Below the pieces are notes generated by a model. That model had not been told where the DNA came from and searched no databases. It saw only the letters and a program-made list of their open reading frames with translations. A DNA stretch of 39,789 nucleotides from Cyanobacteria bacterium REEB446 (lineage in GTDB: Bacteria > Cyanobacteriota > Vampirovibrionia > LMEP-6097). The position numbers and the translations under genes are program-made. The stretch's first letter is position 1, and each line of letters starts with the position of its first letter. The DNA is taken from assembly GCA_018970325.1 (NCBI GenBank), contig JAGWWP010000018.1, forward strand, positions 1-39,789. The letters run 5' to 3'. Shown piece by piece: positions 1 through 7,464 of the stretch.

Positions 1-105
1 CTCGATGGCTCTAAATACAACCTCATCGGCAAAAGACAGGTCTCTGGATGGAATGATGACTTTAGAGAACAAATTATCTTTCAAAAATTTCCTAAAATCT
101 CTTGA
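1..105 (+). CDS. 3' end of an unidentified gene (partial)
   Basis: An open frame enters from the left edge and ends at TGA 103-105, giving 34 C-terminal residues (about [10 protein letters not shown]...FPKIS). Its composition looks protein-like. It runs against the 3' end of the corA-like gene and overlaps it by 25 bp. No family can be named from so short a tail, and it could be chance, although a convergent overlap of this kind also occurs elsewhere in the window (10265-10270 and 35663-35666). Confidence 0.35.
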
Positions 106-1070
106 TTTTTAGAATGAGACAGCCCTACCATAATCGCCATTAAGATAGGATAAGACCATTTATAAGTAAGTTCTGGCATAAATTCAAAATTCATTCCATA
201 GACACCGCAAAGAAAAGTTAATGGGATAAAAAAGGTAGAGATGATAGTTAAAAAGCGTATAGTTTCATTTAATCGATTATTTAGCCTAGCGAAATAAGTG
301 TCAGCTACAGACATAAGCTCATCTTTTAAAGTCTCAGTCGCTTCAGCAGCTTGCTCTGCATGGTCATAAAGTCCCTGAAAAAAAGGACTCAACTCATCTC
401 CCACGAAATCTATTTCATCATGAATTAATCCAAGAACTATTTGCTGAAAGGGGGTAATTACTTTTCTTAACTGATTTATATCGTTTCTTAAATCCTGTAT
501 TTTTTGAAAATTTTCATGACTAGGCTTTAATTCAAGCTTATTACTTAATTCGTCTAATTCATCTCCCAAAAATTCTAGAACTTCGAAGTAATTATCAATA
601 ATCCCTTCAAGTAAGCTGTGCAGTAGATAAGCTACTGGCATCTTTCTGACTCTGCCTTTATTTTCAATAATCCGCTTACGCGGATTATCAAAAAGCTTAG
701 ACTCAGCTTCTTGAATACTTATAAGCCTATTGGTGAATAACAAAAAACTAACCTGTTTATGTGTAATTAAACTTGGTTTACTTTTATCTTCTTCTATGGC
801 AAAGAATTTTACCGTTAAGCTTAAAAAATGATCCCAGTCATTTAAGCGAGCACGCGACTTATTATCCTGAATAGTTTCCAGCACTACGCTGTTTACAAAA
901 GCTTTCTCTAAAAGCCATTTTTCCAAATTAGCAGATTTTTTATCGTTAAAGTTAATCCATTGACAGATGCCTTCAGGAGACTCAGGCACCTCTATCGCTT
1001 TACTAGACTGCTTTTCTTGAAAATAATTAAAGTGAAAGCTGTTGTATTCAAAAATTTCAAAGTGAGTCAT
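81..1070 (-). CDS. corA: CorA-like divalent cation (Mg2+/Co2+) transporter
   Basis: This is an inner-membrane channel of the CorA family (2-TM-GxN), which as a homopentamer admits Mg2+ or Co2+. The protein has 329 residues: a long soluble N-terminal alpha/beta part, a charged helical stalk (about residues 150-260), a first membrane helix ending in the signature YGMN (GMN about residues 292-294), then a second hydrophobic stretch ([11 protein letters not shown]). The second helix is shorter than usual and is followed by SHSKNQ rather than the usual basic tail, so the 3' end may be altered. Its last 25 bp overlap a convergent open frame. The start is ATG at 1070. A TAGAAT-like box lies about 10 nt upstream and no clear Shine-Dalgarno is seen. 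The family call is secure; the substrate is inferred. Confidence 0.88.
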
Positions 1071-1091
1071 GATAAATCTAATTCTAACGCC

Positions 1092-1110
1092 CCAGACCTT
1101 CTAGGTCTGG
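1092..1110. repeat. perfect 8-bp hairpin
   Basis: CCAGACCT (1092-1099) pairs exactly with AGGTCTGG (1103-1110) around a 3-nt loop. It lies between tRNA-Thr and the corA-like gene. There is no T-run on either side, so a classical rho-independent terminator is not evident. It may still end the tRNA transcript or act as a processing signal. Confidence 0.55.
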
Positions 1111-1116
1111 ATTAAA

Positions 1117-1169
1117 AGATTCAAGTCAGCTTGACTTGTAATCAGGCACGAAAGGATGACTCCTTTCTC
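1117..1169 (+). repeat. inverted, decayed partial copy of the tRNA-Thr 3' half
   Basis: Positions 1132-1147 are the exact reverse complement of 1226-1241, the anticodon arm of the neighbouring tRNA-Thr. Positions 1159-1169 match the reverse complement of the T-arm and acceptor end (around 1201-1211). The stretch between is diverged and slightly shorter. Immediately before it, 1118-1129 repeats the same anticodon-arm sequence in the opposite orientation with one base missing, so CAAGTCA...TGACTTG forms a 7-bp hairpin. GAAAGGA...TCCTTTC forms another. Seen directly; function unknown. Confidence 0.7.
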
Positions 1170-1193
1170 ATAATTTAAAGTAGTAAATAAAAG

Positions 1194-1269
1194 TGGTGCT
1201 GGAGAAAGGAGTTGAACCCTCGACCGCCTGATTACAAGTCAGATGCTCTACCAACTGAGCTACTCCAGC
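1194..1269 (-). tRNA. trnT: tRNA-Thr (UGU)
   Basis: The minus strand folds into a full cloverleaf. The acceptor is GCTGGAG/CTCCAGC. The D-arm is GCTC...GAGC with AGTTGGTA. The anticodon stem TCTGA/TCAGG encloses loop CTTGTAA with anticodon TGT. The T-arm is GAGGG-TTCAACT-CCTTT with two G-U pairs. Discriminator A and an encoded CCA (1194-1196) complete 76 nt. A near-consensus promoter lies upstream at 1312-1339. Confidence 0.97.
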
Positions 1270-1311
1270 AAAAATCCTTTAAAAAGGAAATAGCGAAATT
1301 TCGCTTCTGAA

Positions 1312-1339
1312 ATTATAACAATTAATCAAGGCTTGTCAA
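1312..1339 (-). promoter_or_regulatory. sigma70-type promoter for tRNA-Thr
   Basis: On the minus strand an exact TTGACA (1339-1334) is followed after 16 nt by an exact TATAAT (1317-1312), about 43 nt before the tRNA 5' end at 1269. It is the best promoter in the window and shows that the organism uses an ordinary -35/-10 consensus. A short palindrome, GCGAAATTTCGC (1292-1303), lies in the leader. Confidence 0.82.
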
Positions 1340-1362
1340 AAAACTTCAAAGCTTCTTAAGAA

Positions 1363-1731
1363 TTATTTAAAAGCTTCTATATTTTCTAAATCGCTTAAAG
1401 TTTTTTCGACTATTAAATTTTCGTTCTCTAAATCTGTCAGATAACGAATTCCTTGATTAAGAGAGCGAGACAATAGTATTCTGCGATTATCAACAGCAAG
1501 AATTAAAATTTCACTGCCATCAGGTAAAATTTCTCTTTGAACGATGTTTATTTTATAACGCTTATCGGCGTTGCTGAATGTGCTTTTAATCCTTACAAAA
1601 TTATCCAAGAATTTAGGAATCTTCCATTCACCGCTTTTCACCTTATTAATAAGGAAATTAGTGCAGAGCCACATAAAGATTAGAAACGAAACAACGCTAG
1701 TCACTTTACCAGTAAAATCAAAATCAGTCAT
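1363..1731 (-). CDS. fliO: FliO-like flagellar export assembly protein
   Basis: The protein has 122 residues. One N-terminal membrane helix (about residues 10-30, VVSFLIFMWLCTNFL) is followed by a small cytoplasmic domain. That domain reads IVQREILPDGSEILILAVD then NRRILLSRSLNQGIRYLTDL, the pattern of the FliO/MopB family (a short beta-rich domain in which a ligand-like 'dr.iLL' segment follows a 'lv.vd' strand). FliO helps assemble the FliPQR export gate. The gene overlaps the upstream methyltransferase gene by 8 bp and is the last gene of the minus-strand operon that includes fliY/fliN, which supports the call. FliO is poorly conserved, so the assignment rests on topology, motif and context. 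No fliP follows; tRNA-Thr and corA come next. Confidence 0.7.
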   Translation of the reverse strand: MTDFDFTGKVTSVVSFLIFMWLCTNFLINKVKSGEWKIPKFLDNFVRIKSTFSNADKRYKINIVQREILPDGSEILILAVDNRRILLSRSLNQGIRYLTDLENENLIVEKTLSDLENIEAFK

Positions 1732-2569
1732 TATTAACTAAAATATCAAAAAACGCCTGCCTAAAGAACATTTTTTCTGGAGCTTTTTGATTATTTAGAA
1801 AATCTAATCTTTCTTCTTTCACTGGAATTAAACAAGTACTAATTAATTCCCATATTATTTTTTGGGCTTTAGAGTCGCCTTCTATCGCATATTCAGCATA
1901 ATTTTCCAACTTTAATCCGCAAGAATTTATAAGCTCGGTCATAACAGTTTTACTTACTAAACCTTCAAAATCCTCATTAAGTAATTTATCGAAAAGCCTT
2001 ACAGTATTCCCGATCAAAGGAGAATCACTAACTAGAGCTAAATTATTATAAAAATCACGATTAGCTTTTACGCAGGCATACTCATCTTCAGACATAAGCC
2101 CAAAACAAAAAGAAGGCATAGAAACGTTAAATATAAAATGTGCGTTAAGCGTAGATGCTTGTTTTATCTCTTCAAATATAGCCCCGATGTCACCAAACAA
2201 GTGAAAACAGTTTAAAGCATAAATTACATCCACATCATGATTAAAATGCGAGGCAAAGTCTTCAGCACCCGCTTGAAGATAAGAGGCCGCAGAAGAAAAC
2301 TTTTTTTCTGCCTGCTGTAACATCGCGGCAGAAGGATCTATCAAAGTAAGATTTTTAGCACCGTTCTCTATTAAAATCTTGGCAGAGACACCAGTTCCAG
2401 CCCCTAAATCGATAATTTTAGAGTTCGGGTCACCAAGCACTGGAGAGAAAAAATCTACAGCATGCCTAGCACTCTGTTCATACAGGAAATTCGCATTAGA
2501 ATAATTTTCCGAGGCTTCCTCTGAAGTAAATGGATTTAAAAATATATCTTGATTAGACTTATGCACCAA
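1724..2569 (-). CDS. class I SAM-dependent methyltransferase in a flagellar operon
   Basis: The protein has 281 residues with a Rossmann methyltransferase fold. Motif I is IIDLGAGTGVSAKIL (about residues 52-66), the acidic end of strand 2 is LTLIDPSAAM, and strand 4 is VDVIYALNCFHLF. Best resemblance is to UbiE/BioC-like small-molecule or protein methyltransferases; the substrate is not evident. The start is not ATG: the frame opens at TTG 2569 or GTG 2566, both inside the end of fliY/fliN (overlap 11 bp), which implies translational coupling. It also overlaps fliO by 8 bp. Its position between two flagellar genes suggests a flagellum-related target or simple hitch-hiking; the sequence does not decide. 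Confidence 0.8.
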   Translation of the reverse strand: MVHKSNQDIFLNPFTSEEASENYSNANFLYEQSARHAVDFFSPVLGDPNSKIIDLGAGTGVSAKILIENGAKNLTLIDPSAAMLQQAEKKFSSAASYLQAGAEDFASHFNHDVDVIYALNCFHLFGDIGAIFEEIKQASTLNAHFIFNVSMPSFCFGLMSEDEYACVKANRDFYNNLALVSDSPLIGNTVRLFDKLLNEDFEGLVSKTVMTELINSCGLKLENYAEYAIEGDSKAQKIIWELISTCLIPVKEERLDFLNNQKAPEKMFFRQAFFDILVNND

Positions 2570-3506
2570 CTGTCAGCCCTAGCTCAGACGATAACTCAAT
2601 ATTACCCGCAAGCTGAGTTATACGCAAACCGAAGCTGTCATCAATAACCACAACTTCACCCCTCGCAATAATTTTATTATTCACAAACAGATCTACCGGT
2701 TCTCCAGATAAACGGTCTAGCTCAATTACAGATCCTTTAGTTAATTTTAAAATATCTCTCAGCTGCATTTCAGATCGCCCAAGCTCAACGATTAGACCAA
2801 GTTTGATATCTAATAATAAATTTAAATTTTTCTTTTCATAAATTTCAGCACTGTTTACAGTGTGGTTCATCTGAGCGAACTCGACTTCGGATACAGAGTT
2901 TTTATTTGCCAATTTAGGGTTTTTAACATCAGCTAGCGTCATTACTCGCTTAATGAAAACATCAGCAAGGTTTAAGTAAAAAGATGAATTAACAACATCC
3001 GCAATCTGAACGTTAAAAGCAAAGCTCGTATAATCAGTTGGAACTAAATCATGCTTTAAAGAATCTGGACTAGTTTGGTCAATTAAAACATTTTTGAAAT
3101 CATTTAACTCTACATCTAAACCAACAACCAGAGCTTTCAGCTTATGAATAATAGCGAGCGTAGATTGAGCTAATGATTCAGAAAAAGCAGCTTGTTCTAT
3201 AGCCTCAAAAGATTTACCAGCAATATCACCATTACCGCCAGCCATTAAATCAGCAATAATAATCGCATCATTAATATCTGCAATATAAGCTACGCTTCCA
3301 GATTCACCACCATTAATATCAGCGAATACTGAAATAGCCTGATTGGCTATATTATAATCACCATCAACTATCATGGGTTCCATTAGCCCATCAAAACTCA
3401 TACTCACCTCAACATTAAGAAGCTGAGAGAGGTTCGCCCCAAAAGCCTGGCTTAGATTATTTAATAATTCAACAAACTTACCTAAAGTCTTATCGTCTAA
3501 AGCCAT
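2559..3506 (-). CDS. fliY: flagellar motor switch protein FliY/FliN
   Basis: The protein has 315 residues. The C-terminal third (about residues 225-305) is a typical SpoA/FliN domain: LLLDIKLGLIVELGRSEM, then LRDILKLTKGSVIELDRL, then EPVDLFVNNKIIARGEVVVI. The longer N-terminal part, which includes AIIIADLMAGG and AFSESLAQ motifs, resembles the CheC-like half of FliY. FliN/FliY forms the C-ring of the switch complex on the cytoplasmic face, where it binds CheY-P and export substrates. The start is ATG 3506. The gene overlaps the methyltransferase gene by 11 bp and follows the unknown acidic gene after 84 bp. I prefer fliY over fliN because of the extra N-terminal domain. Confidence 0.88.
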   Translation of the reverse strand: MALDDKTLGKFVELLNNLSQAFGANLSQLLNVEVSMSFDGLMEPMIVDGDYNIANQAISVFADINGGESGSVAYIADINDAIIIADLMAGGNGDIAGKSFEAIEQAAFSESLAQSTLAIIHKLKALVVGLDVELNDFKNVLIDQTSPDSLKHDLVPTDYTSFAFNVQIADVVNSSFYLNLADVFIKRVMTLADVKNPKLANKNSVSEVEFAQMNHTVNSAEIYEKKNLNLLLDIKLGLIVELGRSEMQLRDILKLTKGSVIELDRLSGEPVDLFVNNKIIARGEVVVIDDSFGLRITQLAGNIELSSELGLTVGA

Positions 3507-3590
3507 AATAGTCTTCTTGCAATATACCCCTTAAAGCCTATTCAGCTCAAGGATTAAAGAAAATACACCTTATGGAGTAGACTTTAAAAC

Positions 3591-4622
3591 TTAACTAATC
3601 TGAGCTTTTAATCCTTCAATCTGGTTATCCAAGGCACTTATGCTTGATTCAGCCGCGCTAAGATCCGCAAAAGCCTGTGAGGCATCTGATTTCAAAGAAC
3701 TAGGCTTGCTTTTAGTTGCTTTTGAGGGGCTTTGATTTTCAACACCACCTTCTCCCCCAGTTTCTCTTACAGATGTGGAAATATCATCACTTAAATCATC
3801 TAAAGAGGCGTCACTAATAGCACTGAACCTAATTTCTTTTGCCGCACGTTCATTTTCTGCACTAAGCTTATCGCCTTGTAACTGATCTAATTTACTTGAT
3901 AAAATTTGCTTATTTGCTTTTTCATATTTTTCATCGACTTTCAGCTCAGTAACTATATCTTCACCAGCATCGATAGTCAGCCTCTCAACAGACATATTCG
4001 TGAATGCGACTGTTTTAGTGTCTTCTGCTTTTATTGTTGAAGTATCAATAGTCGGTTTAAAACTTTCTACTGCTGCATCTAAATCAGTAGAAAACTTTTC
4101 TTGAGTTTCAGCACCAGCAGTTTTAAGCCCACCTAATATTTTTGAAGATTGAACAAAAGTATTAAGTGTTTTAGAGTCATCGGTGTCGGTTAAACCATTT
4201 TCAGATAAGGTTTCTGCCAAACTATTAACCCTTTCATCATCAGGCAAAAGCTGTGCCGCGACATAGCTTTCAGCTATTATGACTGCCTTTGGCTCATTCG
4301 TTTTAAGCTTACCACTGTCTTTAATTTCTGCTAATTCTTGCACTTGACTTACTTGAATTTCTTGCGGACTAAGTGTTTTATTTTCCAGCGAAGTTTTCAC
4401 TTCAGCTGGCTTAGCCGATAAAACTACTTTATCTCCAATATCACCAGCACTCGGCTGATTTGTAATTACAGCTGGCTCATTTTTTTTAATATCTTTTTTT
4501 AAATTATCAATATTAAAACCAATATCTTTACGCTCTGCATTAAGCTCTGCTCTATTTTCGACATTTTCTGTATCTATTAAATTTACAGAAACTAAAGTAT
4601 TTTCACCATTAATTGAAACCAT
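3591..4622 (-). CDS. unrecognised acidic, low-complexity protein
   Basis: I do not recognise this gene. The 343-residue product has no Cys or Trp, no signal peptide and no membrane helix. It is rich in Asp, Glu, Ser, Thr and Lys. It starts MVSINGENTLVSVNL and ends in a heptad-like helical stretch (about residues 315-343). The ATG at 4622 has a GAGAGG ribosome site 9 nt upstream. It heads the operon fliY-methyltransferase-fliO. Lack of Cys/Trp and an unstructured look are common in proteins exported by flagellar type III systems (for example hook-length or hook-cap proteins), so an exported flagellar accessory is possible, but no FliK C-terminal domain is visible. Confidence 0.75.
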   Translation of the reverse strand: MVSINGENTLVSVNLIDTENVENRAELNAERKDIGFNIDNLKKDIKKNEPAVITNQPSAGDIGDKVVLSAKPAEVKTSLENKTLSPQEIQVSQVQELAEIKDSGKLKTNEPKAVIIAESYVAAQLLPDDERVNSLAETLSENGLTDTDDSKTLNTFVQSSKILGGLKTAGAETQEKFSTDLDAAVESFKPTIDTSTIKAEDTKTVAFTNMSVERLTIDAGEDIVTELKVDEKYEKANKQILSSKLDQLQGDKLSAENERAAKEIRFSAISDASLDDLSDDISTSVRETGGEGGVENQSPSKATKSKPSSLKSDASQAFADLSAAESSISALDNQIEGLKAQIS

Positions 4623-4676
4623 GATCTTGTACCTCTCAAATAAAGTTACAAATTAAAGATTAAGGTTTGGTTAAAA

Positions 4677-4752
4677 TGGTGGACACTAGAAGACTCGAAC
4701 TTCTGACCGCCTCGGTGTAAACGAGATGCTCTACCAACTGAGCTAAGTGTCC
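4677..4752 (-). tRNA. trnV: tRNA-Val (UAC)
   Basis: The minus strand gives a full cloverleaf: acceptor GGACACT/AGTGTCC, D-arm with AGTTGGTA, anticodon loop TTTACAC with anticodon TAC, T-loop TTCGAGT, discriminator A and encoded CCA (4677-4679), 76 nt in all. A 40-bp segment containing its 5' end is duplicated upstream. Confidence 0.97.
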
Positions 4753-4858
4753 ATATTGTTCAGACAAATCGCATCTCGTTTCCGAGATCTTTTCAGATGT
4801 GACAGCGGGGCTGTCAAGCAACTGAGCTAAGTGTCCATATTGTTCAGACAAATCGCAT
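4735..4858 (-). repeat. 40-bp direct repeat: duplicated tRNA-Val leader and 5' end, plus inverted anticodon arm
   Basis: Positions 4735-4774 and 4819-4858 are identical over 40 bp. Each holds 19 nt of the tRNA-Val 5' end plus about 20 nt of leader. The upstream copy is a tRNA relic: after the D-loop it breaks off into unrelated sequence containing a 7-bp hairpin (TGACAGC-GGG-GCTGTCA, 4800-4816). The spacer also holds GCATCTCGTTT (4771-4781), the exact reverse complement of the tRNA anticodon arm at 4719-4729, followed by CCGAG. All of this would be transcribed as tRNA leader. Seen directly. Confidence 0.9.
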
Positions 4859-4880
4859 ATCACGATCTCCCTGACGAAGT

Positions 4881-4910
4881 ATTATAATAACAAAAAATGC
4901 TTTTTTGCAA
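4881..4910. promoter_or_regulatory. divergent promoter region for priA and tRNA-Val
   Basis: The palindromic ATTATAAT at 4881-4888 can serve as a -10 on both strands. On the plus strand TATAAT (4883-4888) ends 8 nt before the priA ATG, so the priA mRNA would be nearly or fully leaderless. On the minus strand the same box has a TTGCAA (4910-4905) 18 nt upstream as a plausible -35 for tRNA-Val. Confidence 0.55.
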
Positions 4911-7329
4911 AGTAATACTTCTAAACAATTCACAATCTTTTAGTAATCAGACGGATAACTCACTGACCTATTCGATTCCAGATGAATTGAGTAAAAATAT
5001 CGCAGTAGGTTTTTTCGTTTTTGTTCCTCTTTTAGATAAAGTCCTTACAGCTTTAGTTATTGAAATTTCAGAAGATGTGCAGGCCGAGTTTAAAATTAAA
5101 GAAATTATAGATTTAATCGACCCGAAAATTCATTTAAATAGAGATCTTATTGAAATTATTAAATATACTGGTGACTATTATGCGACAGCTTATTCTCAAG
5201 TTCTATCTACAGTAATAAATACTGCAAATATTCCTAATGCTGAAAAAGAAATCTATTATTTGCATCTCGAAAGAGAAGAAACTCAAAAAAAAAGCAAAGC
5301 AAAAGATGGGACTGTTGCTGGTGAGTCTCTAGATTTAAGGCTCCGCAATCTTACAGATAGTTTAGCTTTAGAAGTTCTAGAAAAATTAAAAAACTGCCGT
5401 GGTCAAAAGGCAAAATTTAACAGGCTTCAAGCCGTGTGTAAAATATCCACTAAAAAATTAAATCAAGCCTTAGCTAAACTTCAATCAAGCAGCTTAATTG
5501 AAATTAAATATCACTATAATCTTAAATTAGAAGCATCTCAAAGAAATTATTTAGAGAAATTTGAGGATTATGATTTTAATGAAAAACAAGATGGAATTTG
5601 CGAGCAATCAACCAATCGCTTATCGGCAGAACAGGGGGCTGCTTACCAACTTATCAAAGAAAACAGTATTAAAAAGGTAAACCCCATAAAAAACTTCCTT
5701 ATCCATGGTATTACGGGCTCAGGTAAGACCGAAATTTATTTTGAGCTAATTCAAGACACATTAGAAAAAAAAGAAAGTGCCATTATCTTAGTACCTGAAA
5801 TATCCTTAGCCCCACAGCTTATTGATAGATTAAAAAAGCGGTTTCCAGATCAAGAAATTTTAATCTGGCACAGTGCCCTTGATGAGCAAGAAAGGCTGTA
5901 TAGCTTTATGAAGTTAATGACAGAGGAATCCGTCATAGTCGTAGGAGCGCGCTCTGCGATATTTTCACCAGTAACTAATTTAAGTTTAATTATCATGGAC
6001 GAGGAGCATGAAAATTCTTATAAACAAGACCAGCCTGCACCACGCTACCACACACGAAATATTGCAGAGAAAAGAGCTGAATTAAATAATGCTTTGCTAA
6101 TTTTAGGTTCAGCGACGCCTTGCGTAGAATCCTACCAGAAAGCAGCTTGCGATAATCCCAATTCCAGAAACGACGAAAACGCAGAAAATGAAGTTATACA
6201 GCCGTCTATTGAATCTCAAAAATGGATGTTACTACATCTTAGAAAGCGTTATAACCAAAGCCCTCTCCCTAGCGTAGAGATAGTAGATATGAAAGAAGAA
6301 TTTAATCTTGGCAATAAATCTATTTTTTCAAAAAAATTACGAGAATTAATGGAAGATCGTTTAAATAAAGGCGAAGCCACCATATTATTTTTAAATAAAC
6401 GCGGAAACTCCAGTCATGTATTCTGCCGTAACTGTGGCTATATTTATAAATGTAGCCACTGTGACAGTAAAATGGTCTACCACTCAGATAAACATATACT
6501 TATCTGTCATTTATGTAATCACAGCGAGAAACACCCTGATAGCTGTCCTGCCTGTGCTTCTAGCTCTATTAAATATTTCGGTTTAGGGACGCAGAAATTA
6601 GAGGAAGAAGTTAGGAAAGCCTTTCCTACGGCAAAAGTAGCAAGATTAGACAGTGACACCACTAAAAAGAAAAATTACCACCTAGAGGTTTTTCAAAAAT
6701 TTAAAAACCAAGAAATAAATATACTTATCGGCACGCAAATGATAGCGAAGGGATTAGATAACCCTTTAGTAACCTGTGTAGGAGTAATAGCAGCTGACTC
6801 CTGTTTTACGCAGCTTGATTATCAAGCTGAAGAAAAAGGCTTTCAGCTACTCACCCAAGTTTCAGGAAGAGCGGGTAGAAAAGATAGGGAAGGAAAAGTT
6901 ATTTTCCAGTCATATCTAAATAACAGACCCAGCCTACTTTTAGCTCAGGAACAGGATTATGAAAAATTTTACGCAGAAGAAATCAAACTCAGAGAAGAAT
7001 TTAATTATCCACCCTTTAGTAAATTAATTCGCTTTATTAGCAGTAGTGAAGATGAGGTTCTTGCGATAAATAACATAAATAAGTTCCACGAGCTAATCTA
7101 CGACTACTTTACAGAAACCATTAATGAAACAGCAGCTCCATTACAACTACTCGGACCGAGTCAGTGCCAAATTACTAAAATTAACAAACAGTATCGCTAT
7201 CATCTACTCTGTAAAATCGCTCTCAATAGAGCAGATATCGAAAGTAATTTAAAATCACTCTTTCTTAATCATAAAGCACTGCACAGAACTCGTTTAGTTA
7301 TTGACATCGACAGCTGTAGCTTATTTTAA
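4897..7329 (+). CDS. priA: primosomal protein N' (replication restart helicase PriA)
   Basis: PriA is the SF2 DNA helicase that recognises stalled forks and reloads DnaB. The protein has 810 residues. An N-terminal DNA-binding part is followed by Walker A GITGSGKTE (about residues 270-278), then SATPCVES, box DEEH (about 368-371), and the zinc module CRNCGYIYKCSHC...CHLCNHSEKHPDSCPAC with eight Cys. Helicase motifs GTQMIAKGLD and QVSGRAGR follow. Start is ATG 4897 with a -10-like box 8 nt before and no Shine-Dalgarno. It contains an extra stretch after SATPCVESYQKA (about residues 415-437) encoded by a shortened copy of the palindromic repeat, and possibly a second decayed copy near residues 232-239. 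Both fall in loops outside the motifs, so the enzyme is probably functional. Confidence 0.97.
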   Translation: MLFCKVILLNNSQSFSNQTDNSLTYSIPDELSKNIAVGFFVFVPLLDKVLTALVIEISEDVQAEFKIKEIIDLIDPKIHLNRDLIEIIKYTGDYYATAYSQVLSTVINTANIPNAEKEIYYLHLEREETQKKSKAKDGTVAGESLDLRLRNLTDSLALEVLEKLKNCRGQKAKFNRLQAVCKISTKKLNQALAKLQSSSLIEIKYHYNLKLEASQRNYLEKFEDYDFNEKQDGICEQSTNRLSAEQGAAYQLIKENSIKKVNPIKNFLIHGITGSGKTEIYFELIQDTLEKKESAIILVPEISLAPQLIDRLKKRFPDQEILIWHSALDEQERLYSFMKLMTEESVIVVGARSAIFSPVTNLSLIIMDEEHENSYKQDQPAPRYHTRNIAEKRAELNNALLILGSATPCVESYQKAACDNPNSRNDENAENEVIQPSIESQKWMLLHLRKRYNQSPLPSVEIVDMKEEFNLGNKSIFSKKLRELMEDRLNKGEATILFLNKRGNSSHVFCRNCGYIYKCSHCDSKMVYHSDKHILICHLCNHSEKHPDSCPACASSSIKYFGLGTQKLEEEVRKAFPTAKVARLDSDTTKKKNYHLEVFQKFKNQEINILIGTQMIAKGLDNPLVTCVGVIAADSCFTQLDYQAEEKGFQLLTQVSGRAGRKDREGKVIFQSYLNNRPSLLLAQEQDYEKFYAEEIKLREEFNYPPFSKLIRFISSSEDEVLAINNINKFHELIYDYFTETINETAAPLQLLGPSQCQITKINKQYRYHLLCKIALNRADIESNLKSLFLNHKALHRTRLVIDIDSCSLF
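5590..5611 (+). repeat. possible decayed copy of the palindromic repeat inside priA
   Basis: The stretch encodes DGICEQS. Its TTGCGAGCAATC matches 12 of 12 bases of the right arm of the copy after priA (7340-7464), and it is in the same reading frame as the other in-gene copies. Too short to be sure. Confidence 0.3.
6170..6207 (+). repeat. shortened palindromic-repeat copy inside priA
   Basis: About 38 bp match the right end of the element: ACGACGAAAACGCAGAAAAT, then GAAGTTATACAGCCGTCT. The central part and left arm are missing. It encodes NDENAENEVIQPS in an insertion that other PriA proteins lack between the SATP-ES motif and the following basic strand (L..KRY). Confidence 0.75.
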
Positions 7330-7339
7330 ATACTACTCA

Positions 7340-7464
7340 GAGGATTGCTCGCAATCTTCAATTTCTGCGTTTTCGTCGTCCTCATGATCCTCATGTACCT
7401 GCAGTACACTGCGGTCATTCGTCCTCCTCAGCCTTGAACTTGTACGTTTATGAGCCCCCCCCTC
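7340..7464 (-). repeat. complete palindromic repeat (about 125 bp) between priA and the regulator gene
   Basis: Read on the minus strand, 7449-7356 is a 94-bp core identical, base for base, to 17228-17321 in gltD. Short arms GAGGATTGCTC (7340-7350) and GAGC-C(n)-CTC (7452-7464) pair imperfectly. The copy fills the spacer between two convergent genes and runs into the regulator gene, giving its last 12 codons and its stop. A run of eight C lies at 7455-7462. Confidence 0.93.

Noticed and set aside
4660-4863. 67-residue minus-strand frame containing GHLAQLVEHL
   Set aside because: It is the reading frame through tRNA-Val and its duplicated 5' end; such peptides are a known artefact of tRNA genes.
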